From: Brachypterus glaber | Lineage: Eukaryota; Arthropoda; Insecta; Coleoptera; Kateretidae | Reading direction: 5' to 3' | NCBI GenBank assembly: GCA_958510825.1 | Contig: OY294052.1 | Location: forward strand, 4,609,816 to 4,673,815 | Length of the DNA stretch: 64,000 bases | Shown here: positions 45,724 to 56,906 of the stretch, piece by piece | Layout of the letters: every line of letters begins with the position of its first letter | Position numbering within the stretch: the first letter of the stretch is position 1 | The notes under the pieces: generated by a model | Database searches by the model: none | Told to the model about the DNA's origin: nothing | Seen by the model: the letters and a program-made list of their open reading frames with translations, nothing else | Program-made: the position numbers and the translations under genes

Positions 45724-45808
45724 CAGTCAGTGGTTCAGTTGGTTTAGGCAGGTTAGATTTGCTAACCTCCAAAAATGGTGTGGGTTCAAATCTCAACAGC
45801 GGTACTAC
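45724..45808 (+). ncRNA. tRNA-like Pol III module, left arm
   Basis: The A-box TGGTTCAGTTGG (45731-45742), an anticodon-like hairpin AGGTTAG...CTAACCT, a variable-arm-like CCAAAAATGG, the B-box GGTTCAAATCT (45783-45793) and a downstream T8 terminator are all present in tRNA order. The long variable arm suggests a Ser/Leu-type ancestor. The acceptor stem pairs poorly and the anticodon loop is irregular, so translation use is unlikely. Confidence 0.5.
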
Positions 45809-46216
45809 TTTTTTTTTATAAATATTATTTAAGTTTTTGTTATTTTTTAATAGTATTAGTTTTTTTTGTGGTTTATCAATATTCCATTAATTTTATTATA
45901 CGGGGTATTTGTAGATTTAAAAGAAAATAAATAGTTCAATCGTTTGGAAATATAGAGAATTTACTACAAATGAAACTAAAAATCCATCTGCACGGTCTAA
46001 ACCCGAAAGTGAAAGTTATTTTAATTTTAGTGATCAATTAAAATTTTAAATTGAGTTGACTCTTAATTTTATATTTAAAACGATTGAACTATTTATTTTC
46101 TTTTAAAATCTACAAATACCCCGTATAATAAAATTAATGGAATATTGATAAACCACAAAAAAAAACTAATACTATTAAAAAATAACAAAAACTTAAATAA
46201 TATTTATAAAAAAATT

Positions 46217-46303
46217 AGTACCGCTGTTGAGATTTGAACCCACAACATTTTTGGAGGTTAGCAAATCTAACCTGCCTAAACCAACTGAACCACCGACTGC
46301 ATG
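46217..46303 (-). ncRNA. tRNA-like Pol III module, right arm
   Basis: The inverse copy of 45724-45808 with few differences. A-box, anticodon-like hairpin and B-box are retained (AGATTTGAACC on the plus strand), and a T-run follows on the minus strand. Confidence 0.5.
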
Positions 46304-46984
46304 TTTTTCCCTTTAAAATAACTTGACTTAAGGTAAAAAATATTATTTACAAAATAACTTCTTAACGCTCGTGTGTATATTAAACACTTTGTGTGATAAA
46401 TATATAAAATTAAAATATTATTCGATTTAAGTTAGCATGTATAGGACATGCCACTAAAAATTAAAAAAATGACTATCGCTACGCCCACCATTCACTAAAC
46501 TGAAAACCTTAAATCCACCTTAATTTGTAGCTTAGGTGACCCCATCGAAAAACCCGATAAAAATTTTTCCATAACTTTTACCGTTTCGGAGAAAACTGAT
46601 TGGGTCGGGAACTTTGGATCACCCGGTACATACCGTAAAATTTGAACTCAAAAGTCAGTTTTTTTGTCAAATATACAATTTTTTCATATTATTACAAATA
46701 GAATAAAAAAATAGTGTATGATACACGGACGAAAATTGTTTTTAGGGTAATTGCAGCTTATGTCTACGTTGCCACATGTAAACTGATCGAAAAAAGTTAA
46801 GGATATTGTTAAGAATGGTGCTTTCTGAGAAAAAAAAAGTTTAGGAAAAAAATCATAAAATTACCATATAAGTTTAATCAATTCAAAAATATTTATATTC
46901 GGGATTTAACAATGTTTTCCTTAATGTAACAAAAGAGAAATTATTCTTGAAAACTGCAAATTAATTAACAGCGAGTAATTCTAC

Positions 46985-47200
46985 CTCTTTGGCTGTAATC
47001 GTTTTAAATCGCCAAGGCATACTTAAACTTAAGCGTTTTAACTGATCTTGGTCCAAGACATCCCATAAATCCGGAAGAACTTGCTAGTTTCCTTACGTCA
47101 TGAAAATGTGGTTGACGATAAATTACTGCTCTACCAAGCATGTCCCAGACATGCTCAATACAATTAAACAAGATAATGAGACAACGGCGAGCCATTTTTT
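46985..47200 (-). pseudogene. Tc1/mariner transposase C-terminal remnant, frameshifted
   Basis: The minus strand reads CIEHVWDMLGRAVIYRQPH (the last-catalytic-residue block with IEHVWDxLGR). A shift near 47075 moves to another frame carrying LWDVLDQDQLKRLSLSMPWR, the usual Tc1 end. It is inactive. Confidence 0.8.
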
Positions 47201-47691
47201 CGATTATTTTTTCTCAGAGAAACCAAAATATCCTTAACTTTTTTCGAACAGTTTATTTGTAAAAATTTATTTTTGGATCTTGTTTCATAAATCGCTAAGG
47301 AATTTCAATTTCAAGAAATTGAGCCCTTTTAGGGTCACTTGTACCAAAGATGGTAAAACTTTAAACTTGGATTAAATGGACGGTCAACCAATCAGAATGC
47401 AGTATTTTCAACCTTAACTCAGTTTAGTTGAGATAATGCTAGTTTCAGAGTTGGTGCAAGTGGCCCTTATGTAAATATATTAAGTAACTATGTAGTTAGT
47501 ATAAAATATGTAAAATAAATAAAATGGACAAAAAATTACAACCGTTTTTTTATTACCTGCAAGGTGAAATAATTATAATTATTGACCTTTAATCTTTAAA
47601 TCATTTGTCAATTTGACGGCTTTTTTCAGAATGATTATGTGACGTCTATCATTCAAATTATTTCAAAATTTTCTGTAAATAATAACCCATC
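47201..47691. other. Upstream region of the second TTLL3-like gene
   Basis: Non-coding DNA up to the ATG at 47692. It presumably contains the promoter, but I see no convincing core element. Confidence 0.3.
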
Positions 47692-50600
47692 ATGAATTTA
47701 GTAACGAACCAAGAAGAAAACCCTCACATCAAGCCAGAAAAATACTCTCCACTTTTAACAGAAAAAAAACTTGAGAATGTAACGAAAGAAATGAAACTTA
47801 TTCTGTCAGATATTAAAAGTAATTTAGTAGAAATATCCAAATATCAAACTCCAGAACAGCAAAAAGACTCATTTTCCAATGTAATACCCAAAATCGAAGA
47901 GATATACAATAAAAGTATCAGTACAAATATCCTTAAACCGACAAAAAAAGCTGTTGCAAAAACATCAGATAAGAAGACTAAAAAATCTAATAAAAAAGTA
48001 GAAACTAATAAAAAAGTAGAGCTCAAGAAAAAACTAGAGGCTAATAAAAAGCCCGAGTCCAAAAAGGAAGAGTTAGATAAAAACAAAACACCCACTGATA
48101 TTAATTCAACAACGAAAACTATCGCGTAAGTAAACCAAAACGTTAAACTCCTAGATAAGTGCATAAAAGATACATAATAATTTATTGCAAGAAAATTGTA
48201 GTTTACATTAAACTAGGTGTAACTCTATCACATTTTATTCAAAAAATCTGGCCAATGCATGGTCATGCATGACATGACCATGGTGTTAACTCTTTCTTTA
48301 GGTTTATGTTTTATAATTTAGACTTTTTAGGCTTAAATTTCCTAATTTAGAACAGAATAGAAGTAGAAAATGCTAATTTGTATTCGCTTTAAATGTTTTT
48401 TTTTTCTGTATTACATCGGCACTTAGTGCTACTAAGAGTGCCGATGCATTGAAATCTTCGCCGAAAAGTCAAAATCTTTGACCACGTTTTTTTCACATTT
48501 CTCGACGTTTTAGACCATTCTGAGTCGAAATCACTAAAAAAAAATTTGCGTCCGTCTGTCTGGGTGTAAACTCTAACTCCATTTCTACATGAGATATCGA
48601 CTTGCGGTTTTTTGCATATTGTTTCTTATCGTATTCCGAAAAGCTGATTAGATTTTGGGAGTAAACGATTAGGGGTAAGGGGGTAAAAATAGGGTAAAAC
48701 TCCTATTTTTAGCGTATTTTGTTTATAATTAAGGCAATTATTATTGTATTTGGTTAATTTAGCACATATAAAAGATAATTTTAAATTGGTCAAAAAATGT
48801 TATAAACAACGTTTTCCTAAAACGCATTGTTTTCGAGATATTGGCGTTTGCAACGTTTCATCTAGTTTATTCATAAAAAAATTAACTTCATTTTCAATAA
48901 ACAATGTTTGTTGTTTAGGGAACGTTCAAAACATGCAAAATGATCAAAATTTGCGTTACGTAATACTTGAACATTCCCTTAAGAAAATAAACATGATTAT
49001 CATATTTTTTATAGCATACCTGGAAAGTCCCAGGTTGCAAAACCAGCCAAAACAGATATTGTATATACGATAAAAAAAGTGAGGGCGGAAGTTGAATCTG
49101 CAAAAAAGACCAGGAAGACTTTTACTGTCAGAGGTGGCTATCCGGCAATTCGCGCTGCTCTTTTGAGGCGAGGTTGGGTGGAAAGAATTCACATGACCTT
49201 GAACGACCGTTTATCTGAAGATATAAAAAGATATAAAAGTTATTCGATACAAGAACTCATACCACTTTTATCTCATAAAGAATATGGCATAACCGCCAAA
49301 AGGTTAATACAATCGAAACTTTTAGATGGGCATCAAGTTGATTTATTTTGGTCAATAGGTTTTGAAGCTTTCAAAGAAACAACTGATACAGTAAAATATA
49401 CGTTAATAAACAAATTTAGACAGGACGTTTTTAGTTATACCAATAAAGGAGGCTTGTGCCAGGCTTTGAAACAAGCCTACTGGTACAGAATCCCTGGAGT
49501 TTCCGATTTAAATCATCCCAGATGTTACTGCCTTACCAAAAATGGCGATTCTGCATGCTTTGTAAAAGATTTTTATCTCACAGCAGCCATGTCCTTGCTA
49601 AAATGGGTTATTCAAGCAGAAACCGAAAACAAAGTTATTGTAAGCAAAACTGGTAGCATCCCGACAAAATTTTTCTATTTCGCTATAACAGAATGCTACA
49701 AAGCAATTAAGCACGAAAATAATGAAGATATAGATACTGAGATCAAGGAGGCCTATGCCTACGAGTGGCAAGAGTTTCTACAAGCTTTTCATAAGATAGT
49801 ACACATTGGAAATCATTTCAAAGCAGACGCTAATTCTAGTGAAAGCGACATGATAAGAGAATCAAGGTATATTTTAAAGAGAATTGGGGATTTCTTCCCG
49901 TGTCTTGACATGGATGGAATGATGAATATTTGGATTTTAAAGCCTATGAGTAGTAGCCAAGGAAAAGGAATACATATTTGTAGAAAGTTGGACTTTATTT
50001 TGGAAGTTATTAAAAAGAATGTCAATACTAGATATGTCGTACAAAAATATATTGGTAAAAAAATAAAATTACTTAGAAAAAAAAAAATATGAAACTAATA
50101 TTTTTTTGTTTCAGAAAAACCTTTATTAATCTACAAAACGAAATTTGATATAAGACAATGGTTTTTAATCAGTTCATCGTATCCCTTAACCATATGGATG
50201 TACAAGTATGTCCTAGACAAAAAATTCTTGAATATACTCGGCGCATTATCTATCTGAGTAACAAATTGGATCAAGGAAGCTATGATTAGTGGTTTAAAAA
50301 TGACTTTTAGTAATTTTTTTGTAGCCCATTGTGCTTTTGATAATTTTTAACATTTAGGTTAAATTGACTGTCATTTTACGTCTTACAAATAATAACAAAA
50401 TATGTTTAAAAAGTAAAACTTTGTTTAAAATTATAATAAAAGTAAGTTTTTATTCATAAAGTGCTATTATAAACTTAAATTTAACATTACCTGAATAAAA
50501 TTACGGACCAGTATTATTTTAACCAAAAAATTCTCTGTTATAGTGTTTACTTCAAAAATTTATAGAGCATTGCATTATATTACTTCATTTAAACAAAATG

Positions 50601-53600
50601 TTTATAGATTGGTGCTTTAGTTTTCTTTTTATGCACTTTTCTTGTTATTTCTTCTTGCTAAAGCAAATTATTTGGATTTTTTTATAAATGTCAAAATAAT
50701 GTCTTGATTGACAATAAATTTTAAACAAGATGAAAACCTTACATAAGGAACTAAATATATTCTGCCAACCAAATAACAAGAAACAAATGACCATCAACTC
50801 AGATAATGCGCGGAGTTACAAATGTTTTCATGAAAAAATAAGAAACTCTGAAAATGTCCGATGTCACGATTTTTGTAGACACGATAACTCAAGAACAAAT
50901 ACTCCAATCGACTTGAAATTTTTAGGAAAAATCAATTTCTATGGGGGGAAGATCCCTATTGTTTTTGAAAGTAATCCCCCCAAAAACAAAAAAGTTATAG
51001 GGGGTTAAACTTTTTAAAAAATCAAAAAAAGCTGAAAGAAAGTTCCGATTAACGTAACTTCTTTAGGAAAAATAACTTTTATTATTAAGGATCAATTCTA
51101 CCAATTTTGATGAAAGTAATCCCTCTAAAACAAAAAAGTTATGGGGCGTTACACGTTTAAAAAAAAATAAAAAAACTCATTTTATTTTTTTTTATTTTTT
51201 TTTGCAAAGAGATTTTTTTTATTGTTTTAGGGATTCATATTTAAGATTCAGCTCCCAAACGTATGACTTGCTGAAGCTAGACGAATCGATACACTTAACG
51301 AACAATTCGGTGCAAGTGAAATACGTGAAAAAAAGCAGACTGTACGAACACCAAATTCCGCCATACTTTATGTGGGAGTCCAGTCAGTTCATCAAATACC
51401 TGACCAACATAGGATACCCCCAGGCGTATCAGGATATCATATACCCTGGTAAGTACGGTCAAATAGTTTGACTCAATTTAGAATAAAAAAAAAGCGAATG
51501 GCGGAAAGAAATAATAGATTTGATATTTTGAGATTATGTCTAATGTGTAAGAACAATAATTCAGTAATAATAAGTGTTTGACAAATAGTTTGTCATTAAT
51601 CCATAATAATATGCATATTTTTTGAGAAAATAAGATGCAAAAAACCTCAGTGATACTTTTTTCCGAAATGGAAATCAATAGACCGTTTCTGTGAATTAAT
51701 TTAAATTATCTGATAAAAAATTATATAGAATAAGCTAAAACAGTATAAAATGAAGAACTATTAAGTCGACTGTGGTAATTTCTGATGAAAAAAGTCCATT
51801 ATCTTCCGAAACCGAGCATCTGTCAATGATTTTATAATGTGTAGACTTCCTACTAACAGGATTAACTTTTGGTTTGCGTTGGCAAGTCACTTAAACTTAA
51901 TTTGTATTCAAGATTATCGTGTACGGTTTTGGAGAAAAAGGCTGTAAATCAGCGGCACGTCTCGTCCAGGGGTTTTTTTTGGAAAAAAAGGGGGTGTTGC
52001 GGGACACTACGGTTCTTTGTTTTACCCCTGACAAGAAGCATAATCCTAAAATATAAAAATTATATTTTTTCGCTATTTTTCCCTATTTTTTCGGAACTAG
52101 GTATGCAACAATGTATAACAGCGTCAGTTTTGATGTTACAAGAAAAACTTGATAAAAGAGTCAACTGTTTCGAGTTATATGGTGCCGATTTTATGATAAC
52201 TGAAGACTTCAAGCCCTGGATTTTGGAGATAAATCGGTGTCCTGCCCTGCATAATTCTACACCGGTTACTAAGAAAATGTGTCCCCAGGTTTTAGAAGAA
52301 GTTATTAAAGGTAAATCCATATTATTTAATAGACTAACATCCCTACTCTATAAAACCCATACTCTTCAACAACCCTACTCCGTAACATACATACTTATGT
52401 ACTCCCAATACCTACCTAGTAGGTAAGTAGGTAGGTAGTACCTACACTATATGTATATACTCAAAAAGCAAGCCAGTCAGTAATTTTTTGTTACATGTGT
52501 CTAAATTATTAAATATTAACTCAAGACAAGCTGTTAACCGCTGGGGTGTTTTATCGAAGGACCTTTGTGACGTGAGGCAAAGGGGACTTACTTGTATTGT
52601 TCCAGATGTCTTCTTGTACTTGGGCCCAAGATGATGTTTCCTCGGAGAAATGGCGTAAGCCCTATTTGCACTCGTTCTACGCGAAATGTTATTTATTGGA
52701 TGTATTTTCCATAGCGTGATTCATTACGAATAACTATTGTTATTTTTGTTCTTTGAAAGCGATGGTGGCGTGAGTATCGCCCCCCGACGAATTTAACGTA
52801 TTGTCCGTACCGCGCTGTTTTACCAACTCTTTCCAAAACTACTGAAATATCGCTTTAAGGCAGCTAGTACGTCATGCGCACGAAACCTTATATTTGTCGG
52901 CATAAGGGACTTATCAAAATCTACTATATATAGGATGAAAACTAAACACAAGCATTTTCTAGGAAAAAATAAAATTATCCAGTATGTGTACTAGGATAAG
53001 GGTTGTTAAAGAGTAGGGATTTTATGTAGGGACACTAGATCTAGGTCTTAAGTTAGCAATACAATATAATGTTAATATTTTTTCATAGTTGTTGTAGACT
53101 ATGGAAGAAATCCTAAAGCTTCTACAGGTCGTTTTGAACAAATTTACAAACAAAAATTACAAAAGTTACCAAACGCGAAAAATGTAGCAGACTTAGCAGT
53201 TAGTGGTAAACCGATCACAACTGATTACTTCCTAACACAATCACAAGAAATAAAAACATCAGAAATTATTTCTGAAATTGATAAATCTGAATCCACAAAA
53301 GACTTAGTCGGAGTAAATTCAATAAAATCAAAAACAGAGATCGCAACTGCTAAAAAATCAATACAGGCATTTAGTAAGGGTATGAAAGCAACTTTGGAGC
53401 ATCTTTTAAAAATTGTTCAGCAGGAAAGACAGCAATATAATAAATTAAAAACCCAAAATAAAAAAAATAAACTTGCCGAAAAGGAGATATTAACTGATCT
53501 TAGCATAGACGTGATAAAGCGTTTTGGTAATACGACATATGATAAACTAACAAATGATAATGAAGATGAAAAGAAAGGATGTAAAAACGAGAATTTTAAT

Positions 53601-54947
53601 GAGAAACGGAGTAATACTAAGTTAACGCAAAAAGTATCTGATAAATTAGTAGATGACGAGAAGAAAACAAATAAAATAAATGCAGACGTGACTGAAAATA
53701 ACGATGAAAATATGGCTCAGGAAGAAAATGATGGTAAAATAGAGAATGATGATGAAAAAATGAACAAAGAATGCGATGGAAATGAAGAAAATAATAAAGC
53801 TTTAGAAAAAAACAATGAAGATTTCTGTGAAGAAAACTTGGACACAAATAATGCTCAAAATGAACAATCTTTAGAGGAAAACTTAGATAGAAATCAAGAT
53901 AATGAAGAAATAAATAAAAATGTAAAAGCAGAAGAAAATGTATCCATTATTACTACTCTAACAACTTGTAAGGTTAAAGTTAATGATATGGAAATGGAAG
54001 AAAATTTTACAGCAGAGAACCTGAGTGTATATCAAATTGAAAACTTTCAAACGGAAAAAATTACAGATACAAACTTTCTTGAAAATAAAGAAAACAATAA
54101 TATTGATTTAGAAAACAAGTATGAAAATAATATGAGTAGGTTTAATGAACAATCCGAATTGTATAAAAAAAAAATGGAAAAAATTAAAGCAAAAAAGCTA
54201 AAAGATAATTTAATATATGAAAATCAAAAAACTATTGATAACTTCGAAAATAAACATGAAAATGATATTAAATCAAATGAAAATTCGGAATATGCAGATA
54301 GCACTGTTGAAAAAATGAAATGTTTAAAATCTGAACCGGATCTAACAGATACTGAAACGAAATCTGGTTTTAATAAAAATATAGGTGCTGATAGTGTTGA
54401 AAGTATGAACATAATGGATCAAACAGTAAATAATATATCTGAACTTAAAATAAATATTCCTGATAAAATAAGTGACACAAACCACTCGGGAGATATTAAA
54501 GATTGTAGATCTATCTTGGGCAAATGTGATTCAAAACTTAGAGAGATCAATTCTAAAATCTGTACTACCCAAAGTAAAAATGATAATCAAAAAATGAGTC
54601 AGGAAAAATTTAGCGTAGTTCAAAAAGAATACATAGAATATATACCACAAAATGATTCTAGGCCAATTAAAGAGAAAAATCCTGAAAAAAAGTTACCAGT
54701 TAATAAAAAAAGGATTAAAAATAATGTATCCTCCAAATCAACCCCTCTGGAAGAATTTCTTCATATAATTGATTCTGAAAGGGAGTTAAAATCGCATAGT
54801 TTCAATAAATTACAAATTTCCAAAAATAATATAGATAAAGAAATGATAAAAACTGTACTTTTGAATTTGAAAACGGAGGATAAAACGACCGTTTTGAAAA
54901 CAGTTCAAGATCTAATAGAGCAACTTTCAATTCAGAAAGAAATATAA
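47692..54947 (+). CDS. TTLL3-type tubulin glycylase-like protein, paralogue 2 (6 exons, 1283 aa)
   Basis: Exons 47692-48125, 49015-50054, 50115-50205, 51231-51448, 52101-52310 and 53089-54947 join in frame. Residues 1-150 are Lys-rich. The ATP-grasp-like region is about 165-700: [27 protein letters not shown] with Lys454, QGKGI (460-464) where paralogue 1 has [28 protein letters not shown] (637-639) followed by RCP rather than SP, then TPVTKKMC and VVVDYGR ... [10 protein letters not shown] of the glycylase group. From about 665 on there is a ~620-residue low-complexity tail rich in Asn, Lys, Glu and Asp, with no known domain. Four intron positions and phases match paralogue 1. The intron that splits paralogue 1 after RCYVLG is absent. 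It is probably a tandem duplicate. Catalytic ability is plausible but specificity may differ. Confidence 0.88.
48466..48880. repeat. Dispersed repeat E, copy 2 (intron 1 of the second TTLL3-like gene)
   Basis: Collinear with 33922-34440, including TTTGCGTCCGTCTGTCTG and GCGGTTTTTTGCATATTGTT. Between it and exon 2 lies the terminus shared with 27484-27524 (48937-48979, inverted). Confidence 0.65.
52331..53033. mobile_element. FB-like foldback element in intron 5 of the second TTLL3-like gene
   Basis: AGACTAACATCCCTACTCTA and ACTCTTCAACAACCC at the left mirror GGGTTGTTAAAGAGT and GTAGGGATTTTATGTAGG at the right. The arms use the same ACTCC/TAACA words as 55248-55780. Confidence 0.55.
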
Positions 54948-55247
54948 AGTTTTCGACAGACGCCACATCGCGAAAAAACTTCGCAAAAAGTATAATAATA
55001 TTAATAAAATAAAATTTTTACTCGAATTTTTACAGCTATTTTTTATCGACTTTTATCTGCTCGACAAAAAAGTGGATGATTAAAAAAACGTTCCCACTAC
55101 TGCTAAAATTACAACTTTTATATTTTTAACCGATGAAATTTACAAGTTTTTCAAATTTCAACATAGGTAGGGGGTGGGCTCCTCCCATAGCTACGGCCCT
55201 GATTGCAGTCCTAGATACACTTATGTGCCCACTTTTGTCTTTATTTC

Positions 55248-55780
55248 GGCAGACTAACATCTCTACTCTAAATTTCTCTACTCCCTAACATTCCTACTCC
55301 ATAACATCCCTACTCTTCAACAACTCTACTCCGTAACATCTCTACTCCATAACATCTCTACTCCGTAACAACTCTACTCCACACTATATGCACTTTATTA
55401 GCCACTTAATAATAAATGAGCAGTTCAAAGAACAAAGAATCTTCTTCTAGATAATTTTATTTTTTTCATAGAAAACGTTTATCTTTAAATGTAAATCTAG
55501 AACAATCATAAATGAATTATTCTAAAAGCAACAATGACCGCGTACTCTTAACATGCACTAATATGTAAGTAATTAATAAACTGAATTCATTTTTGACAGT
55601 GACTTAGCATGACAAATATTCTTTTGAGTTAAGACAAGTGGCTAATCAAGTGTCTATAGTGTGGAGTAGAGTTGTTACGGAGTAGAGATGTTATGGAGTA
55701 GAGATGTTACGGAGTAGAGTTGTTGTGGAGTAGGGATGTTATGGAGTAGGGATGTTAGGGAGTAGAGATGTTAGTCTGCC
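55248..55780. mobile_element. FB-like foldback element with tandem-repeat arms
   Basis: The left arm (55251-55385) is a run of ~17-bp units of the type CTCTACTCCGTAACAT. The right arm (about 55660-55780) is the inverse run (ATGTTACGGAGTAGAG). Outer ends GGCAGACTAACATCTC / GAGATGTTAGTCTGCC pair perfectly. A ~270-bp middle also contains CACTATA / TATAGTG and AGCCACTT / AAGTGGCT pairs. No coding sequence. Confidence 0.8.
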
Positions 55781-56230
55781 TATATTTCAGTCAAATAATG
55801 AGGAATTACTATGTTGAAATAGCAATAAATGCACACGAGCTTGTATTTTTAAGGGTAGTAGTGGATGGTAACAGAACACTCCTGTTAGTTTTTCATCGGG
55901 TGATTTGCGTAAGGGGTCTCATCGGATGTATGACATCCCCCATTTGTATAAATACAATATACAATACAATACAATATATACAATACAAATTATTAGAGAG
56001 AATGTAAAAAATGTTTATTTGTATAATAGTTACCGTTATTTTTAATAAACATCACAATTTTCTGTAAAAGAACTTAATAATACAATTAAAGATTTAGATA
56101 TATTTTATCCTAATTAATTTTTTATAATTTGTCACTGGTGACTGGAGAATAACTTAAAATAATACACTTTTCACTAATTAGGTATAAATTAAAACAAGGG
56201 TCTATTTTCTCCTAGTTTCTTTTTTATTGA

Positions 56231-56270
56231 GGACGCATTTCGGAGTCTAACACGACTCCATCTTCAGCTC
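56231..56270 (-). ncRNA. Hammerhead-like motif, left arm
   Basis: Minus strand: GAG, CTGAAGA, helix GGAGTC/GACTCC, CGAAA, GCGTC, then CTC that can pair with the leading GAG (stem I). The core pattern equals 15250-15290 with different but still pairing helix bases. Confidence 0.45.
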
Positions 56271-56767
56271 CAAAGACTAAAATAAGAAAAACAATAATGT
56301 AAAGACTAGTATAACGAATCTAAAAGTGTAAATAACCTCTAATCTACTAAAAAAAAAAATCTACTTACAATAGTTAATCAAGATTTGTCACAAATAATAT
56401 ACCTGAACATTCGTAAAATGTATACGACACGAAAAAACGAAAAACAATTGCCAGAAGGGCACATTTAACATCTATTTAGCACAAAAACAATTTTACGAAG
56501 TTTATTTATTAATAAAATAGTTGCGGGAAGCAATAAACTTCGTAAAATTGTTTTTGTGCTAAATAGATGTTAAATGTGCCCTTTTGGCAATTGTTTTTCG
56601 TTTTTTCGTGTCGTATACATTTTACGAATGTTCAGGTATATTATTTGTGACAAATCTTGATTAACTATTGTAAGTAGATTTTTTTTTTAAGTAGATTAGA
56701 GGTTATTTACACTTTTAGATTCGTTATACTAGTCTTTACATTATTGTTTTTCTTATTTTAGTCTTTG

Positions 56768-56808
56768 GAGCTGAAGATGGAGTCGTGTTAGACTCCTAAA
56801 CGCGTCCA
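56768..56808 (+). ncRNA. Hammerhead-like motif, right arm (decayed)
   Basis: Plus strand: CTGAAGA and the GGAGTC/GACTCC helix are kept, but CGAAA has become CTAAA and the stem I partner is CAC instead of CTC. It is probably inactive. Confidence 0.4.
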
Positions 56809-56906
56809 CAATAAAAAAGAAACTAGGAGAAAATAGACTCTCGTTTTAATTTATACCTAACTAATATTTTAACTCCTACTTTTGGGTAAATATGGCTTAC
56901 TTTTCA

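Larger units (their letters stand above)
45418..46629. mobile_element. 1.2-kb palindrome with tRNA-like modules in both arms
   Basis: The left end GTACCGGGTGATCCAAAGTT is mirrored at the right (AACTTTGGATCACCCGGTAC). The arms are about 530 bp and collinear through to ATTCAATCG-type words near 45946 and 46080, leaving a ~130-bp unique loop. The loop includes ACGGTCTAAACCCGAAAGT, the exact inverse of a segment at 15212-15230 beside the Penelope-like remnant. Each arm carries a tRNA-like unit. No protein is encoded. Confidence 0.8.
56178..56862. mobile_element. 0.7-kb palindrome of two inverted Penelope-type terminal units
   Basis: TTAGGTATAAATTAAAAC at the left mirrors GTTTTAATTTATACCTAA at the right. 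The arms are ~330 bp and meet around TTATTAATAAAATAGTTGCG. Each arm has the CTGAAGATGGAGTC...GACTCC motif like that beside the Penelope-like remnant. It ends ~45 bp beyond the ARGLU1 stop codon, so it would lie in that gene's 3' UTR or just downstream. Confidence 0.75.

Noticed and set aside
45724..45808. Functional tRNA gene
   Set aside because: The acceptor stem does not pair properly, the anticodon loop is irregular, and it is embedded in both arms of a mobile palindrome.
53617..53847. 76-codon His/Phe-rich minus-strand frame
   Set aside because: Antisense shadow of the low-complexity tail of the second TTLL3 paralogue.
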